Assembly (NCBI GenBank): GCA_000497125.2
Contig: CM035320.1
Span: 1,199,197 to 1,263,196 of the forward strand
From: Spironucleus salmonicida
Taxonomy: Eukaryota; Fornicata; Diplomonadida; Hexamitidae
Direction of reading: 5' to 3'
Length of the DNA: 64,000 nucleotides
Part shown: in pieces, positions 13,394-24,158 of the stretch
How the letters are laid out: every line of letters begins with the position of its first letter
Position numbering within the stretch: the first letter of the stretch is position 1
Translations under genes and position numbers: made by a program
The notes under the pieces: generated by a model
Database searches by the model: none
What the model saw: the letters and a program-made list of their open reading frames with translations, nothing else
Told to the model about the DNA's origin: nothing

Positions 13394-13757
13394 CAGGTTT
13401 ATGCTTTTATCTTTATTTGTTTTACGTTTAATGTTGATACATATTATTATTAATATTTATTACGTTCTTAAATTTTTGTTGGTTCATAAAAATAATTCGC
13501 ATAGGATTTCATGTATATAATAGCGACACGATATAATGAATTATTTTTATATTTAGAATCACAGAATGAAATTAGTCATTGGGAGCAAATTATTTTATAT
13601 AATTTACTTTATATTTGAGTTTATAACTTTTCAATTATCATATTGGTTTATGTTACTTAACAATTTATTAATAATATGATACATATTAAAAACATTCTTA
13701 AATGTTATGTGACAATTATGTCTATAAATAATAAAATAAAAATAACCTTTCCCATAA
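13394..13757. other. Intergenic, one weak ORF
   Basis: AT-rich spacer between IFT144 and the permease. A 92-codon ORF (13401-13679, +) encodes a hydrophobic Ile/Leu/Phe/Tyr-rich peptide. It is compatible with chance in such DNA and is not called. Confidence 0.5.
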
Positions 13758-15230
13758 ATGAAATTAGGAACATTAATTGGTGTTGTTATGACACTATCTA
13801 ATACTTCTTTAGGAGCTGCAATTCTTTAGCTCCCATTTAGATTTGCTGCACTTGGAGTGCCGTTGGGTATCACATATTGGTTTCTTTCCACCGTATTTTC
13901 ATTATTCTTATTGACATAATTAGCGCGACTAACTCATAAATATAAGGCTAAAAATGTTACAGAATTGATAACCAAAACTGCAGGTAAAAAGGGGATGATT
14001 ATTTTAAGTATAAGTAATACTGGTATGTTTTTTGCTGTTATTACAGTATATATAATCATTGGAGGAGATTACTTAAAAACAATTTGGGTATTAATAAAAC
14101 CTGACGCCCACTGTAGCGCTCCTGATAGCTTCGATACAATATTATGTGAATAATTTAGATAATGTCAAGGTTATAGTAAGAAACTTGATATTTATACAAG
14201 GCTAATAGTCGGTGGGTGCATATTTATGTTAGAAAGCTTCATAGGTGATTTAAGAGTACTTAATACTATCTCATCTGCTGCTGTTGTTATTGTTTTATTT
14301 ACCCTAATTGCGTTGGCATATAGAACCTTCTAATCTATTATAACAAACTAAGTCCCATTTTTGGATACTTATATAAATCCAGAACCTAAAATTCCAGTTA
14401 AACCAAGTTTAATTTATGCATTGACTTCAATACCATCTTTCTTTTAATTATATGGTGCCTAAATGACTATAACCCCAATATATAATGACCTTAAGGAAGA
14501 AAATTATAAAACTGTTAAATGGGGTGCAATAATATCAATAATTCTAACCTCCTTATTGTATTTGCTATTTGGAATATTTGGAATAATTATCTTCTATGGT
14601 CAAAACCAAGGGAGATAATACCATTATGACAATATACTATTAATATTTAGTCCTAATGATATACTTATGACGATAGCGCGAGTATCGTATAGCATAGTTA
14701 TCATTGTATCGTTTCCCGCTATAATTTATGGTATGAGATCAGTAATTATGAGCTGGTTTAATGCAGATCGAACTCTAGACAAAAAAGGAAAATTAATATT
14801 TTATCTTAGTGGGATTATAATTGTTATATTTGCAACTATTTTGGCGATAATAGTCCCCTAAATATCAATAGTTCTGGATTTATTTGGTGCAATATTTGGG
14901 ATATTAATCTTTATCCTAATCCCTCTTTTAATCATTATATACGAAGATAGCTAACCAGACATGATAGATTCCCCTATAGAGGACAAAAATCACGAGAGTC
15001 GACCACGTGTAAGTTCTCTCCCATTAGGGGAAGGCAATTAAGGTTAGTTATAAGACTTGACAATAGAAGATAATAAATCTATAGAATATAAGTCTATTAA
15101 ACCTATTAATAGTAAATACAATATATTTTTATGGTGTGTCTTTGGACTTTTTACTGTTATTGGCTTAAATGGTCTCGGATTTACAATAAACGAAATCATT
15201 TAAATAAAAGAAGAAGTATGTAAACCTTGA
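13758..15230 (+). CDS. Amino acid/auxin permease (AAAP/SLC38-like)
   Basis: 490 aa with about 11 hydrophobic segments. The first segment begins at the N-terminus with GTLIGVVMTLSNTSLGAAIL, the short helix-break-helix typical of AAAP-family transporters, followed by LPFRFAALGVPLGI. Later segments include ALTSIPSFFQLYGAQMTITP and VSYSIVIIVSFPAIIYGMRS, also characteristic. A cytosolic acidic insert precedes the last helix (SRPRVSSLPLGEG). Predicted proton- or sodium-coupled amino-acid transporter in plasma, lysosomal or vacuolar membrane; substrate not predictable. Ends CCT TGA A. Confidence 0.85.
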
Positions 15231-15314
15231 ATGAACTTAACAATAAATTTATATTTTAATGATTTTGGCTATAACATACTTGTATAACTATTAGAATTAA
15301 ATTTACTAACAAAT

Positions 15315-15839
15315 ATGAAATCATTACCATTACGAAATAACTTATTTATTATTATATTTAATTTAATTTGTACTTAAATGTTATCTAAAATACTTTAATT
15401 TTTTACCCGTTCAGAAATTCTATTAAAATAAAAATAGAAAGAGCTATCGAATTATAAGCAATCTATAATCGACCTTACTGCGTAGCTTTCAGAATTTGAA
15501 TCATAAACATAAATATTAAATAATGACGTAATCTCTACATAGGGAAAAATTTAGGTTTATAAAGGAACCCATCAGATGAATGAATTGGATACTTAAAGAT
15601 AATAATAAGTAATTTCTGATATAGAATTTTTATTTTTAGAGCGTGATGAAATAAAGCAATAGATTAAAGATTAGACATAGATTGCACTTCAAAAAGAAGC
15701 AGAAATCAAAAGAAAATAACATGATTCGAAGCTTATAGAAGAAAATAATAAGGAATTTATTGTTGAGTGTGAAAAACTGAGAGAGTTTCATCACCATCTC
15801 GAAAAATAGGTTGAAGAACTAGAAAAAGAATTTGATTGA
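15315..15839 (+). CDS. Small coiled-coil protein (174 or 153 aa)
   Basis: The ATG at 15315 adds a hydrophobic leader (LRNNLFIIIFNLICTQ) that could be a signal anchor. The in-frame ATG at 15378 gives a 153-aa soluble form, and I cannot decide between them. The C-terminal 90 residues are coiled coil (ALQKEAEIKRKQHDSKLIEE, EKQVEELEKEFD). First of three genes in tandem on the plus strand; the next ATG follows 31 bp after this stop. Function unknown. Confidence 0.6.
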
Positions 15840-15870
15840 ATATTAATATATTATATTATTTTTATTTTTT

Positions 15871-16290
15871 ATGGAGAAGAAAATTGAATTTCTAAGATAA
15901 CTATTTGGTGAACCTAAATAAACCTACCTTCCAGACTTATTCTAAGGACATGCAATATTTTCTTGCCAAAATTTTTAACCCTTATCAATTAAAAATTTAA
16001 AGGAGAAAACATTTAATCCTAAAAATATTCATTCTCGTTAAGTTTTTACGGAATCACTACAAGACACAAGATTTATTATTTCTAACATACCAAAAGATGC
16101 ACATGAAATGGACGTCATATAATAATTAGAAAAATTCTGTTAGCTTATATCTTTCAGCTTCACATATAACAAACAAGGCCGATTTCTACGATATGGGTTT
16201 GCAGAGCTTGCCTAACCTATTACTCTCGATAATATGAAATTAAATATAATTAAAATTCATTCCAGATCCACTCCAAAATTCAAAAAATGA
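15871..16290 (+). CDS. Putative RRM-fold protein, 139 aa
   Basis: The central part reads RFIISNIPKDAHEMDV ... QLISFSFTYNKQGRFLRYGF. The first piece matches the RNP2 strand pattern and RYGFAEL the RNP1-like strand of an RNA-recognition motif, though aromatic positions are degenerate. About 60 residues precede it (EFLRQLFGEPKQTYLPDLFQ). The TGA overlaps the next ATG as ATGA (16287-16290), so the two genes may be co-transcribed. A nucleoporin or mRNA-export role by association with the next gene is only an inference; Nup35/53-type RRMs are one possibility. Confidence 0.5.
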
Positions 16291-17036
16291 CATTTTTTTC
16301 TGCTGCTAATTCCTTCGGATAAAATAAACCAGCTTTTGGATCTACTGCTACTCCTGCACCATAAACTTAACCACCATAATTCGTTATAGGTTCTGGTGTA
16401 TAATAATTTAGAGCTGATAAATTACAATCTATTCATGATCAATTACTGTCAGGATACTAAGAATCTGGTTAAAAATAATTTGTTACAAATTTTTATGTAT
16501 ACTAGGAAAAATAACAGTCATCTTTAGCAGCAATACCGGCATTTAATTCAGGATTTGGAAATTTTAATAAACCTTAAACAGCTCATGTGCCTGATTCTAT
16601 GCAAACTAGCACAAACCAAGCTAACAATTATGCTCTCAACACTTTAACACCATCAGAATATAGAGGTTTTGCTGGAATATAATAAAAATTAACTTAGACA
16701 TAAGAGGATTCGAAAAAAGTAGATTAATTAACATAATAAGTTAACGAGAAACTAAGTAAAATATTAAGCGCTTAAAAAGAAATATTTATAGAAATAGAAG
16801 AGCAATAATAAGTTTAACTAGCACTTAAAGTTTAATTACTGCAAAACTAAGAGAATGAGCAATCATTCTAGTATGGGTTTTCTATTAGCTTAGAAAATTT
16901 TTATGGAAGATTAAAAAATATATAAAACACGATATTAAAAGTTAATATGAATACAGTTAAATCGTTTTAAATTGATGAAAAAATAATTTAAGATATAGAA
17001 AAACTAGGTGTTTTAATTTGTAAACTTTTCGAGTGA
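16287..17036 (+). CDS. FG-nucleoporin-like protein (Nup54/Nup57/Nup62 type)
   Basis: 249 aa. The N-terminal ~130 residues are low complexity with FG/FA-type patches (SAANSFGQNKPAFGS, AFNSGFGNFN). The rest is helical coiled coil (LTQQVNEKLSKILSAQKEIF, EQQQVQLALKVQLLQ). This FG plus coiled-coil order is that of the central-channel nucleoporins Nup54/58/62. The start overlaps the stop of the RRM-like gene by four bases. Ends TTC GAG TGA ACG, with AGTGAAC spanning the stop. Which Nup it is cannot be told. Confidence 0.6.
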
Positions 17037-17050
17037 ACGTTTTTCTCACA

Positions 17051-18697
17051 TCATATTTAAGTGATACCTAATCTAGCAACATTAGTAACTGCGGTTTTGA
17101 GCTGCATTTTCACTTTTGGCTCTATATTTGAGTTCATTATCATTTCACTAGTTGCTAAGAAATCTCCAGCCTAATTACTAAAATTGACACACCTTGATAA
17201 TCTTTCCTCAGTACCAAAATCAATTTTACCTCCTTACTGCCTGGCAAAAGTACATGTTTCCTTTACAACTTATGAGAATGAGTTACATATTTCTTGAACA
17301 ATGTTACAACAAGATACCACATTATCATAAACATCAGGCCTATTATTCATTTCCAAGCGCTTCAAATTTTTATTTATAATTTCTAAGACTTTAGTACCAC
17401 CATTTAAATCTAAAGTCTTTAAAACACCCATTCTTTATAAAATATCACATACTAACCGACAATCATCAAATTCTTAAACCAAGTCTAAAACATCTCTCTC
17501 TTCTCTATTTTTTAATTAATTTAATACAAGCAATTTATCTGACAAAATCCCCAATCTGTCATTATGATTTTACATAAATTTATCTATGTTCACGCTTCCT
17601 TTGCTACTGTAATTACTATTACTTTTCTTGGGCTAACTTGGCACGTACTCAATTTTTTCAGAATTATCAATAGCTTTGTACATATTAGTCGGATTATCTT
17701 CCTTATTAAAAGGAAATACGTATTTCAGAGAAACCACGTATATAACAACATTTGCATTTGGATTAGCAACCATAACTAGTATTTAGGGAATTGTTGAAGT
17801 TGTTCGTTGACAAACAGAAATAATATTATTGAATTGATATTCTAGCTAATTTTTCATGAATTTTTCGCCTGAATTTTCTACTACTCCGTAATCAAATATA
17901 TCAATACCGTGTTTTCTAACACCTACAGTGATCGCATCTTTAACTGGACAAAATAACCCGCTATATCCACCATTTCTAATTGGTGTGGTACTTACAACCC
18001 CACAATTCTAGGCGTCAAAAACAGTAGCTTTCTACCCGTCTGATGCGATGATAACCCGCTCTATCGGATGCGAGAAAATATACTAAACGCTCTTAAACGA
18101 GGAGCTTGTATTCCCAAGAAATATTTCACCCCTGTAAATCAGCTTTGTGAGATCCCAGACTAGAATTCTACCGCTTGCATCTCCGATATACAGCCAGCTG
18201 GCGTTGTAGTTAAACTACAGGCTTACAATTTCGTTGATGTCAACCAGCTTCGTCATTTGGCCATTCTTCATCTGGGACTGGTGCGCAGTGTTCAGATCTT
18301 GCAGTAGCTGGCCTTCACTACAATTCCAGAAGCGAACATTTCCGTCCTTCGCACCAGTGGCCGCAAACTGGCCGTTGGGCGTCAGTGCTGAGGCTGTAAC
18401 TGGCGCCCTGTGGGCCGATATCTACTTAGTCTGTTTGAGCGTGTGGGGGTCGAAAATGATGGCTTTTCCAGAGTCAAAATACGCTATTCCAGCAGTGTCA
18501 TTTTTAGAGATTGTTAAGCCCTACGGTGGCGCGTCGAAGATCGCCTCTGCTTTCATGACTGGCGTACCAAGGTCGAATGAGCGCATCGTGTTATTGGATA
18601 CGCAGAAGAAAGTTTGCGACTAGCCTCCGAAAGCTGCCACTTATGTGTTAGTTGCAAATGGTGCAAAAGACTAAAATGGGAAAATTTTATCTGTCAT
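17051..18697 (-). CDS. Katanin p80 (KATNB1)-like WD protein
   Basis: 548 aa. The N-terminal ~300 residues form WD repeats (SALTPNGQFAATGAKDGNVR with FWN after it; YNASWLYIGDASGRILVWD). A low-complexity linker follows. The C-terminal ~150 residues (DRLGILSDKLLVLNQLKNRE ... VLKTLDLNGGTKVLEIINKN) are all helical and resemble the con80 domain that binds the katanin p60 AAA ATPase. Katanin severs microtubules and is needed for flagella and spindles. The 5' ~650 bp are GC-rich and use CAG; the 3' part is AT-rich. Convergent with the Nup-like gene, only 14 bp between stops. Other WD-plus-helical proteins remain possible. Confidence 0.65.
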
Positions 18698-18708
18698 TGT
18701 GAAACGGT

Positions 18709-18715
18709 GGAGTGG
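18709..18715 (-). promoter_or_regulatory. CCACTCC element upstream of katanin-p80-like gene
   Basis: On the minus strand CACCCACTCCACC ends 11 bp before the ATG. Same core as at 7856, 27959, 32284, 35087 and 46536. Confidence 0.5.
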
Positions 18716-19277
18716 GTGATATTATATAATATATAATATTTATATAATATATTCAATTTTTGTTAATTAATGATTCGATAAATATTTATTTTAATGTATA
18801 AATTTGATAATAAATTGTATATGAAATGTTGTTTGAATAGTGATTTATGCATAAGAATAAATATAAACATGGTAAAATTTAATAATTTGTAACAGACTAA
18901 CTTGCAATCTGTTTTTGTATTTTTAATTCATTGACGAAAAATATATAACTATTTTGATATTATAGAATTAATAAAAAATTTAAAAAGTTATGTTGTCTCA
19001 TATCAATTTTTTATTTATTTAATAAACGTAAATATTAATCTATTTGTAAACGTATTTACAAAAACTATAACATATTATATTAATATTATAATATTATTTT
19101 TATATTAACTAAAATAGTTTTGTACATATATATTACATATATGAAATTATTACTAACATTAACTTCACTGAACAATTATTCTATAATATAAGTTAGTACA
19201 TTGTTCGTTTAGAATTTAAAAGAGATTTATATAAAATTTCATTAATTAAATTAAGATAAATTTACTTCCTAATTAGA
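18716..19277. other. AT-rich intergenic stretch
   Basis: Very AT-rich spacer between divergent genes with runs of TATATAA near 18725. No gene or repeat array seen. Confidence 0.6.
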
Positions 19278-19997
19278 ATGAAATCAATTAAGGAATAGCT
19301 TAATATCCTAAAATAAGACTCTACTAAGCTCGATAGACGTCTCCAATCATCAGAGTAATTGCTATCCCAAATGTACGAAGCACTAGTGCAACATCCAACA
19401 CAACCTATACCGGCATCTACTGAATTTACTAAAGCTGAGCATAGGTAATTCTTACAAGCTATAGATGAATAAGATAGGAAAAATGTTTAGCAAATAGCTC
19501 AGTATATACCCACAAAGACACCTGTCTAAATCCATAAATATGCATCTTAATACTTTATGCAGTACGACAAAACTATGATAGAAATCATGAAACAGGCTCA
19601 CGCTACAGATCTAGCATTCAAACAAGCAAACCAAAAACCACATTACATGTTTGCAGTATAATAGCTGGCACTGGCATCCCCACCACCCTTAATCAAATAA
19701 ATAGTCATCAAACACGCAAATTCTATGTTTTATGTCGTTTGTGGAACTAAGATACCAGAAAAGGACTATGGAAGAGAAATAAGAAATTATATTCAAATGG
19801 CAAATTCATTTCTAAGCTATGTAGTTACTTCGGCTGGATAATATGCGATTCGATCAATTATGACTGTCGCACTAGGTTTTTGGAAATTCTGGGAAGAATA
19901 GGAATTTTAGATGAACAATTTCGCAAAAATAGTCGATTTGCACGTAGATATTGTTTGTGCAATTGTATTCTGTATGATGGTCGTGAGTTGTCAGTGA
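19278..19997 (+). CDS. Myb/SANT-domain protein (SHAQKYF-like class)
   Basis: 239 aa. Residues ~50-97 read TEFTKAEHRQFLQAIDEQDR ... IAQYIPTKTPVQIHKYASQY, matching the single Myb-like repeat that ends in SHAQKY[F/L] (here HKYASQYF). The usual first Trp is replaced by Phe. The N-terminus is a short coiled coil, and the C-terminal part is helical with a hydrophobic tail (VDIVCAIVFCMMVV). Likely a DNA-binding regulator. The hydrophobic tail is unusual for a transcription factor and could indicate membrane tethering. Confidence 0.7.
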
Positions 19998-20178
19998 AAG
20001 TTAAATTTTATTATTTTATTAGCTAAAATTTTTATTTTTTGTTTTAAAAATTATTGTATATACCATATATTATTATCAATATCTAAAATTTTAATTATTT
20101 AAGAATTATTAGGTATAGCGTTATTATATTTAAATAAATGTAAATTACTTACATTCCGCATATTTTCAAAACTTTAAA

Positions 20179-21321
20179 ATGGCAGATAAAATCTTACATT
20201 AATTAGACCAAATTGACTAATTAGCTTAACAGTATGAGTCTGCTCCTAATATGGTACAGGTAGAATAACTCTAAAACGAGCTCAAGGATGTCTAGAATAT
20301 ATTGGTTGATATCATTACATCTGATAAGTATCCTGATGAAGTTCGTGACATTACCTAACGCTATGGAGAAGTATCTTAATAGGTTGAAAGACTCAATGAG
20401 TATGCTCTTAATTCTACATCAAATCCAGTCACTCGTCAGCACTTGATTCCTCCAACTATTTCGATATCCTCATCAAGGCAACTTAACACTAATGTATAGT
20501 AATTACGCCAAACTCTTACTTCTATGCATTAAGCTGTTTTAGAAACCTCGGATGTTGGTTAAATCACTTAAGAATAAGTTATTGAGTAGCGTGAAATTAA
20601 GGATATCTCTACTCTTGCTGTTAATTCTCTTAAATAAACATTAAATGTTTAAAATAATAACTTATACGCTGAAAACTAACGTCTTCGTGACTAACTTGAA
20701 GAAGTATTAGCTGAAAATAACGATATCAAGTAAATCAATGTTACCTTACGTGCTTAATTAGATGAAGCAGTGACTGTCGCAACTCTTGGTGAAAAGAATA
20801 CTAAGACTCTTTATGAAGAACGTGGTAGAAATGCTGAAGATACTGAGCGTTTAACAGCTGATGTTGACCGTTATAGAAGTAAATTTGAAAACTTGAAAGT
20901 CTTATTTGATATGGAATAGAAAAATTCATCTGCATCTCGTTAAGAATCCATATAAAAACTTACATAATTAGAGGCTGAGAAAGATGCACTTTTCGATGCA
21001 AATTCTAAAATGTAGCTTCGTTTAGCTGAGCTGGAAGAATGCGACATGGACAGCGCTGCTATTGAAGTAAAGAGAGCGGCACAAACTATTATTGAATTAA
21101 ACAAATAGATTGATGAGCTTAAAAATAGAATAGGTTAATAATAACAAGTTGACGTTGATACTACTCAAGCTTTAAAAGCTACAATTGCTGCCATCCACGA
21201 AGGTGATACTCAATTTATTGAATAAACAGTAATTTAAAAAACCTAATTAATGGACCAGTTAAAGAGCTCTCGTTCTGAAATAGATCAATTAAAAAGCAGG
21301 TTGCAGAATAAGAGAAAATGA
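20179..21321 (+). CDS. Coiled-coil protein, 380 aa
   Basis: Almost entirely heptad-rich helix (MADKILHQLDQIDQLAQQYE at the start; LRDQLEEVLAENNDIKQINV, LNKQIDELKNRI later), with one Pro/Ser break at about 90-110 (SNPVTRQHLIPPTISISSSR). A composition rich in Ala, Glu, Leu, Gln and regular codon use suggest a well-expressed structural protein, for example an SF-assemblin- or giardin-like filament, but I cannot name the family. Preceded by CATTCCGCA 26 bp upstream of the ATG, an element also seen before the gene at 23082. Confidence 0.7.
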
Positions 21322-21544
21322 AACATTTTGATTATATTATTTTTTAGTCATATTTATGATGTAATTATTGTACTCCAAATGTAGCTTCTTATATGATCAA
21401 TTTTATAGTAAAATTGTTAGTGTATTCAAAATTAACAATTATAGTAAAAATCAGTTCATATATTACTAAATCCTAGCTGTTTGAATGTAGTGATTTATAA
21501 TTAATCTTTAATAATTTGCTCCCAAATATAAATCCTCCTCTCAC

Positions 21545-21871
21545 TCATTCTAACTACTCCAGCAATCCATCCAAATTTTTATGCACTTCTACAATAGAAT
21601 TAAGAAATGCTTCCTCCACTTTCCCTTCCGAATCTTACTTTTAAATCCTAATTAGCATAGACTATTCTAGTGGATGTGGCTACCTTATAGCCACATAGCG
21701 AATATTGTTCTGTTGTCTAAGTTCATGAGCTAAAAGTGTTGCGACGGTATGATCACAATGTGGAATATTGAACTCAGCTGCATTTTTATCTGTTCCAATA
21801 GGATGAATTTATAGTGGTTATTGATTATCTAAATAACGTACTGCTTCTAAACGATTTGGTAAATTTTCCAT
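21545..21871 (-). CDS. RNA polymerase subunit RPB11/AC19
   Basis: 108 aa, the usual size of RPB11 or AC19. The dimerisation fold is recognisable: KNAAEFNIPHCDHTVATLLA corresponds to the conserved 'F.i..EDHTLGNlL' motif, and VAIRQPHPLEQSMLIRIQ to 'G Y..PHPle..i.iriqt'. This subunit pairs with RPB3 or AC40 to form the alpha-like platform of Pol II or Pol I/III. Which of the two it is cannot be decided by eye. 43 bp downstream of the following coiled-coil gene on the same strand. Confidence 0.85.
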
Positions 21872-21914
21872 TTAAAAGGAACGGAATATAATATATAGTA
21901 AAATTATAAAACAA

Positions 21915-22490
21915 TCATAGTATATAACCAAATTTAACTGCAAAATTAACTACTTTTTATTAGTTATGATCTAATTTTTCATATTCTTCGTCAAATTATT
22001 ATTATAATATCTTATTTTCTTCTATTAAAACCCAGTACTAATTTTACAGTTTTAGCAGTTGATTAAGTTCAGAGTTACCAATTATCTTGATCTTCTTTAA
22101 TTCTGTTTCAACTTAAGCTACAGATTATCTAAATACATCATAATTTGATTTTAATACGAAATTTTCTTTTTATATCTACATTTTTTTTGAAACTCTCATT
22201 TAATTATCTTTTTTGATATTTAGTTCTTCTTCATAGTTTTTTATATCTTTCTGATATCTATTAATTATTTCTGTATATTCTAGCATTTACTCTTTATAAT
22301 TTTAAATTTAGTCCTAAATTCTAGGGTATTAAACATTAAATTACTATTTCTCTATCTCATAAGAAATTTATGGATCTTCCCAATGATCAGTTTAAATTAA
22401 CTTAATTCTATCTTATAAATTACCAAGAAGCGCTAATTTGAACGGCTAAATATCATCTGAAATCGATAATGATTCTTATTAGTCTTCCAT
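21915..22490 (-). CDS. Coiled-coil protein, 191 aa
   Basis: Acidic Gln/Ser N-terminus (MEDQQESLSISDDIQPFKLA) followed by about 110 residues of coiled coil (YQKDIKNYEEELNIKKDNQM) and a C-terminal helix (LDHNQQKVVNFAVKFGYIL). Possibly a flagellar or basal-body protein in view of size and composition, but no family was recognised. Upstream neighbour of RPB11/AC19 on the same strand, 43 bp gap. Confidence 0.65.
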
Positions 22491-23081
22491 GATAATTTTA
22501 TTATATCAATATATATAATATCATAATAAGTAATTATTCAACAATATATTCTAAATCTAGTTGAATAACTGTTTTATTTACTCGTATTTATTTATATCCA
22601 TATTACCCATATACTCAATAATTTAGGGTCACTAATTAATTCTTTAACATACTACATTGTTTATGGGTTAAGTTATGTAGCATAAATAAAAATGTATATT
22701 TATCTTATTAAGAAATATAGAAGAATAACCTATTAATCTAATTTTCTATATTCATTAATATAAACATTTAATATATGTTTATACTTTAGAGATATAATTA
22801 TTAATTATAAAAATGGTAAAACACTCGTATAAAAAGTTAAATTAAGTTACAGTGTTCCTTTGGTATTAATTTAAATTTAATTTGGAATTGTTAATATCTG
22901 ATGGCAATGATTTCCATGATCAATAATATTAAAATAATAGGCTCTCATTATATTCAATTTTCATTCAAATAAAGTTATAAACAAGAAATTATTTTTTAAA
23001 GATTCTTTAGTTTGTGATTCTAAAAATATATTATAATTTATAATCAAAAAGAACATTTTCATACGCATTCCGCAAAATAAA
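22491..23081. other. AT-rich intergenic stretch
   Basis: Spacer between divergent genes. A plus-strand ORF (22812-23127, about 105 codons) overlaps the start of the next gene and is not called. CATTCCGCA at 23066-23074 lies just before the next ATG. Confidence 0.5.
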
Positions 23082-24143
23082 ATGGGCTGCGGAGGGTCGT
23101 AGTCTAACAAATTATCATCTTCAACAATGATAAAAGAATAGCCATAAAAGAATGCCCCTAAAAATTCAACATCATAGATATACTCAAACGGTCGCCTCAG
23201 TCCATAGTTTTCGTTTTAAATCCCAAATTCAAAAATTGACCCAGAAAATATAATTTAATATGGTATTTGTGCAAATTAGCGGGTTAGAAGATCACAGCTT
23301 TCAAGTGACGCTAAAATTGTTTTAGATTAGCTCGTTTCCACTGCGTATGCTTTTTAACAAAATACTACTATAAGTTTGTAGAATGTCAATGATTTATCAT
23401 CTATTTTAGATGCATTCTATTCAGATTATCCAGAAATATTCTGGACTAAAATATAATCTACGTTGGTTGTTTCAAGTGGGATAGAGATATATTTCAGTTA
23501 ATTCGACATTGAAAGTGCTCAGAAACGTATTAACTGGGTTAATCAGGCTATCGCCTATGTAATTGACTTTAGATGTTATGAAAATGCTCCTGTGTTAGCA
23601 TTATAAAGGGTAATGAATGTTTAACCTATTGATAGTTTAGTAGAAATTGATTCAGTTTTAATCGAGAAATAAGGTTCACAGATTGCCATTTTACGTACAT
23701 TCTAGATTTTATTGATGAGGTTAGGTTATTAATGTATTATAGAAAATGATACTATTCTTTATAAATTAAGTTCTGATACGTAATGGAATGCTGCTTAGCC
23801 ATAAAGTGGTAACATTAAAGGTCTTTATGTTCAAAATAAAATATAAGGCTACGATATTGGAAATATCAACCCTGTTGGTGTGTTTTAAGCTTAAAAGGTT
23901 GCTGTATAAATTTAATAAAGTTAATTTATGGAGAGATCTGCTAAGTGCACTGTATTTGTATAAGGATATGCAGAAGATATTAAACTTTAATTACCATAAT
24001 TGTAGCCCATATTAACAAAAATGGGTGCAGGTTTTATTTCAAATGTGAATATTATTGAAGCCACAACTTGTACTGCCTCCGAGATTTATTTTACTATTTC
24101 TGCTGAAGTATCTTAATTAAACATTGAGATTAATAGGATATGA
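23082..24143 (+). CDS. Putative lipid-anchored protein with transglutaminase-like region
   Basis: 353 aa starting MGCGGSQSNKLSSSTMIKEQ. Gly2 plus Cys3 and Ser6 fit N-myristoylation and palmitoylation, so membrane attachment is likely. Residues ~115-260 (ILDAFYSDYPEIFWTKIQST ... INWVNQAIAYVIDFRCYE) recall the lead-in and core of transglutaminase-like cysteine-protease folds, where 'DYPEIFW' is common, but a clear Cys-His-Asp triad is not visible, so it may be inactive or unrelated. C-terminal ~90 residues unknown. Convergent with NOP14 (15 bp between stops). Confidence 0.45.
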
Positions 24144-24158
24144 TTATAATTCAATTTT

